From Erythroxylum novogranatense (lineage: Eukaryota > Streptophyta > Magnoliopsida > Malpighiales > Erythroxylaceae), in contig CM057230.1 in the NCBI GenBank assembly GCA_029891385.1, positions 22,882,847 to 22,946,846 on the forward strand: a stretch of 64,000 bases of DNA, read 5' to 3'. Shown here in pieces: positions 61,501-64,000 of this stretch (the first letter of the stretch is position 1; every line of letters begins with the position of its first letter). A model generated the notes under the pieces. That model searched no databases, was not told the DNA's origin, and worked only from the letters and a program-made list of their open reading frames with translations. The position numbers and the translations under genes are program-made.

Positions 61501-61538
61501 TACCAATATGACCTTCCCATCGGTGATGGGATGTTACA
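58509..61538 (-). repeat. RE7 5' LTR (right copy)
   Basis: Partner of 52133-55178, nearly identical apart from dense small differences in the hairpin array (59128-59373) and the GC-rich island (about 60340-60595), and a longer TA run near 60980. Confidence 0.94.
59128..59373. repeat. Hairpin array, RE7 right LTR (eroded)
   Basis: Closing arms are intact and GAGCTTAAAGCTC and GAGCCTGTGGCTC are perfect. Several other units have lost bases, mostly at CTG or CAG (GGGCCTGAATGCCC reads GGGCTCGAATGCCC). Confidence 0.85.
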
Positions 61539-61543
61539 TATAT

Positions 61544-61866
61544 AATGGCTCGACCAATATTCCAAGCTTTGGAATGTAAATTCTTGCATAATTTAAAATT
61601 CCAAGCCACGACCTTAATCCTTTCTTTTCCTTGAGCTGATCTTCAGGAAATTCTGATAATTTCTTTATGATATGTGGCTGAAGCTTAATTTTTCTATTTC
61701 CAATGGTTGCACCAAGGAATTCAACTTCAGATACTCCCACTATCATTTTTTCTTTTGACAGGACTAAGCCATATCGTTTACATATATCAAAGAATATATG
61801 TAAATGCCTTTTATGATCATGTTCCGAATCTGAGAATATCAAGATGTCATCAATATAGGCAGTAAT
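61544..61866 (-). pseudogene. EPRV reverse transcriptase C-terminal half, copy 2
   Basis: Same content and same left and right junctions as copy 1, including the catalytic AYIDDILIFS codons at 61857-61846. Before RE7 inserted it was contiguous with the RNase H piece at 51947-52132. Confidence 0.9.
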
Positions 61867-62560
61867 CAGTATTCCTTCAATATGCTCAAGAACTATGTTG
61901 GGAAAATATGAAACAGAAAAAATGTCAAGTCCAATTGACAAAGAAAGAGGGGAGATTGTTGTCTACAAACAATCAAAAGAAAGCATGCTCGCTATTACAG
62001 ATGATACGGTTGGAATGCCAAAAGGAAGGATCAATAATCAGCTATACAATTTTGATGTACAATTCAAAATTCCAGGATGCAAAGATTTTCATCTAAGAGC
62101 AATACTAGATACGGGAGCAACAAAGTGTTGTGTCAAATTGGATGCAATCCCAAAAGAAGCAAGAGAAAAAATTAGTTACACCATGGAGATATATGGAATT
62201 AATTCAATATTTAAAACTGAGTGGAAGCTGAGAAATGGGATGATGATTATTGGGGAAAAAACTTATAGAATACCATTCACCTTCTGTGTCCCAATGAATA
62301 CACAAGATGGTATTCAGTTTGTAATAGGATGCAACTTCATAAGAGCACAACAGGAGGAATATGGTGGAAGGAAATACGGTCACATTTACAAAAACTTGTC
62401 AAAAGTCTCGATAAGTACAGAAATTAGGATAGCCACAATGGCTATACCTGAATTAGAAATTGATATGGATGAATATTATACCATGAAAGATATGGTATAT
62501 TTCAACATAGGAAAGAGTATTCCACAATACTCAAAAGAAATTCATGATTGTCTTAATTTA
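61867..62560 (+). pseudogene. EPRV aspartic protease region, copy 2
   Basis: The longer and cleaner of the two protease copies: one frame runs from about 61895 through the active site AILDTGATKCC (62108) and on to PELEIDMDEYYTMKD and EIHDCLNL. It then crosses the inversion junction at about 62560; codons beyond this are antisense to RNase H and are not genuine. It lacks the rest of the polyprotein on both sides and so cannot work as a viral gene. Confidence 0.88.
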
Positions 62561-63408
62561 CTTTTCTTCCATTTTACAACACCTCCCCATCCTTCCATAC
62601 ATCCATCCACCTCAATGATAATGTATGCATTTGGCGGTGGTAATTGTAATTCAGGTAAATTGTTGATCAAAGCCTTTATTTTTCTAACCAGCTCCCAATC
62701 CATTGGGCTCATTCTTTTATCTGCATTTGGTGCTGTCTTGTTATATAATGGCCCGACCAATATTCCAAGCTTTGGAATGTAACTTCTTGCATAATTTAAA
62801 ATTCCAAGCCACGACCTTAATCCTTTCTTTTCCTTGAGCTGATCTTCAGGAAATTCTGATAATTTCTTTATGATATGTGGTCAAGCTTAATTTTCTATTT
62901 CCAATGGTTGCACCAAGGAATTCAACTTTATACTCCCACTATCATTTTTTCTTTTGACAGGACTAAGCCATATCGTTTACATATATCAAAGAATATATGT
63001 AAATGCTTTTTATGATCATGTTCCGAATCTGAGAATATCAAGATGTCATCAATATAGGCAGCAATGTACCTTTCATGTCCACGGAAACATTGATCCATTT
63101 TTCTTTGAAATACTGCTGGAGCATTCTTTAAACCAAATGGCATTACAAGCCATTGATATAATCCATCAGGAACAATAAATGTTGTCCAGGGAATTGAGTC
63201 TGGATCCATGGAAATTTGATGAAACTCGCTTTTCAAGTCAAACTTACTGTAAATTTGACTATTCCCTATTTTCTTGATGATGGTGTTTATACCTGGTAAA
63301 GAGTATTGATCCTTGTAAGTGTTCTCATTGAGCTTACGATAATCAAAGACCATACGTTCCTTTCCATGCTTAGTTTCTCCAGTATCTGGGTCTATTGTTG
63401 TTCCTGAA
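62561..63408 (-). pseudogene. EPRV reverse transcriptase and RNase H start, longest copy
   Basis: This is the only copy in which the two halves of the polymerase are contiguous. The N-terminal part (KERMVFDYRKLNE, FDLKSEFHQIS), the catalytic YIDD (codons at 63056-63045) and the C-terminal part through RNase H entry (EVDGCMEGWGG) are all present. Frameshifts at about 62880 and 62928 fall exactly where CTG and CAG triplets of the other copies are missing. The glycine of KSGFHQ is glutamate here. Confidence 0.9.
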
Positions 63409-64000
63409 TTTGAAAACCCTGATATGAGTATCATGAGGTTTTCCTTTATAGCTCTTTTCCTTTCGGAGGCCATATTTCTTGTTTTCTTTGTAATACCCTG
63501 GTATAGGTATTTGCTTGCAAAGACTATTAAAATCCTTCAATCCTCGTTGCATTGAGGCCTTTTTACATAGTTCCTGTAAGTATAACCATGTAAAATGTAC
63601 TCGTGGTATGATTCTAATAGTATTACCTGGATGTTTTCTTTTGAATTCTTCTTCTATTTCTTTTCCATAAATTTCAGGTAATTTTCTGAAGAATTTCTCC
63701 GATAATTCTGGACTCATGTAAGCCCCTTCCTATTTTTACTGCAATATCCATATATTCTTCCATGAATTGCGACAAATATTGGATTTCTTTGCAATGCATT
63801 TTTTCTAACTCTGCATATGCTCTTTCTTGAAATGCTGTTGATCCTTGATATGGATCTTCCAAAGTTATCATCCTTCTTATTTGTGAAAAGATGATTTGTG
63901 TATCATCAGCTGCTGCTACCAACATTTCATACTCCTGTGGGAATGCTAATCACCATTGTTGGAACATCCTCTTCATCACTCCTCCTAAGAGATTTTCAAT
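63409..64000 (-). pseudogene. EPRV capsid-like region, runs off window
   Basis: The minus strand reads a capsid-type region in two frames joined by a frameshift near 63720: one includes YQGSTAFQERAYAELEK and FMEEYMDIAVKIGRG, the next SEKFFRKLPEIYGKEIEEE and RIIPRVHFTWLYLQEL. This order fits the badnavirus coat-protein domain. A stop (TGA) lies near 63950. At about 63409 it is fused to the polymerase, skipping the zinc-finger and protease part expected between them. Coat-protein assignment is from position and pattern, not a search. Confidence 0.7.

Larger units (their letters stand above)
52133..61538 (-). mobile_element. RE7: LARD-like non-autonomous LTR element
   Basis: LTRs of 3046 bp (52133-55178) and 3030 bp (58509-61538) flank a 3.3-kb interior with a primer-binding site and polypurine tract in minus orientation. 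No coding sequence is seen. LTR ends and the hairpin-array/leader plan match RE4 and RE6. The terminal base pattern of the right LTR is TGGAGC where the others have TGTAGC. Confidence 0.94.

Noticed and set aside
61358..61609. 83-codon minus-strand ORF across the RE7/EPRV border
   Set aside because: It spans an insertion junction and only its first part is real polymerase sequence.

Overview
The window is plant nuclear DNA made of nested transposable elements plus a broken endogenous pararetrovirus. I found no host gene. The evidence for a plant is the chromodomain Ty3/gypsy (Tekay/Del-like) polyproteins, tRNA-Met-type primer-binding sites, very long LTRs and badnavirus-like (Caulimoviridae) sequence. 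An angiosperm is most likely, but the species cannot be told.

Layout, with names used below. RE1 (1-6943, minus) is a Tekay-like element whose gag-pol runs off the left edge and whose 2.2-kb 5' LTR is 4722-6943. It sits inside the pol of RE2 (6944-14237, plus), a second Tekay-like element with a 3.9-kb 3' LTR. To the right of RE2 lies an endogenous pararetrovirus (EPRV), seen as pieces at 14238-15038, 50590-52132 and 61544-64000. RE3 (15039-50584, plus) is inserted in the EPRV with target duplication GTATT. It has 4.7-kb LTRs but only about 0.6 kb of internal DNA. RE3 itself carries three insertions: RE4 (19785-27761, minus, duplication ACTTG), RE5 (28051-33458, minus, a 5.4-kb solo LTR, duplication TTCAT) and RE6 (34613-46701, minus, inside the 3' LTR of RE3). 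RE7 (52133-61538, minus, duplication TATAT) is a separate insertion in the EPRV. RE4, RE6 and RE7 have paired LTRs, a primer-binding site and a polypurine tract but no recognisable coding sequence, so they are LARD-like non-autonomous elements.

Two lineages are visible. RE2, RE4, RE6 and RE7 share LTR ends (TGTAACATCC at the start) and several LTR-internal modules. RE1, RE3 and RE5 share TGTTRGACCCC at the start and other modules. Each lineage has one coding member (RE2, RE1) that could have supplied proteins to the non-coding ones.

The most interesting signal is in the LTRs. All seven elements show the same order of splice-like sites: a second exon of nearly constant size (66-67 nt in the RE2 lineage, 70 nt in RE1, 76 nt in RE3 and RE5), followed by a strong donor, an intron, and a hairpin plus pyrimidine tract plus AG acceptor. 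In the RE2 lineage that intron holds an array of short hairpins whose stems differ in sequence but stay self-complementary, and in RE4, RE6 and RE7 the array is closed by a perfect 10-bp outer stem. This suggests a spliced, structured leader kept even in elements with no genes. The EPRV is a scrambled mosaic in which an inverted reverse-transcriptase/protease module has been duplicated in tandem. Many differences between paired copies fall on CAG/CTG/CCG triplets, so part of the apparent divergence may be sequencing error at methylated sites.
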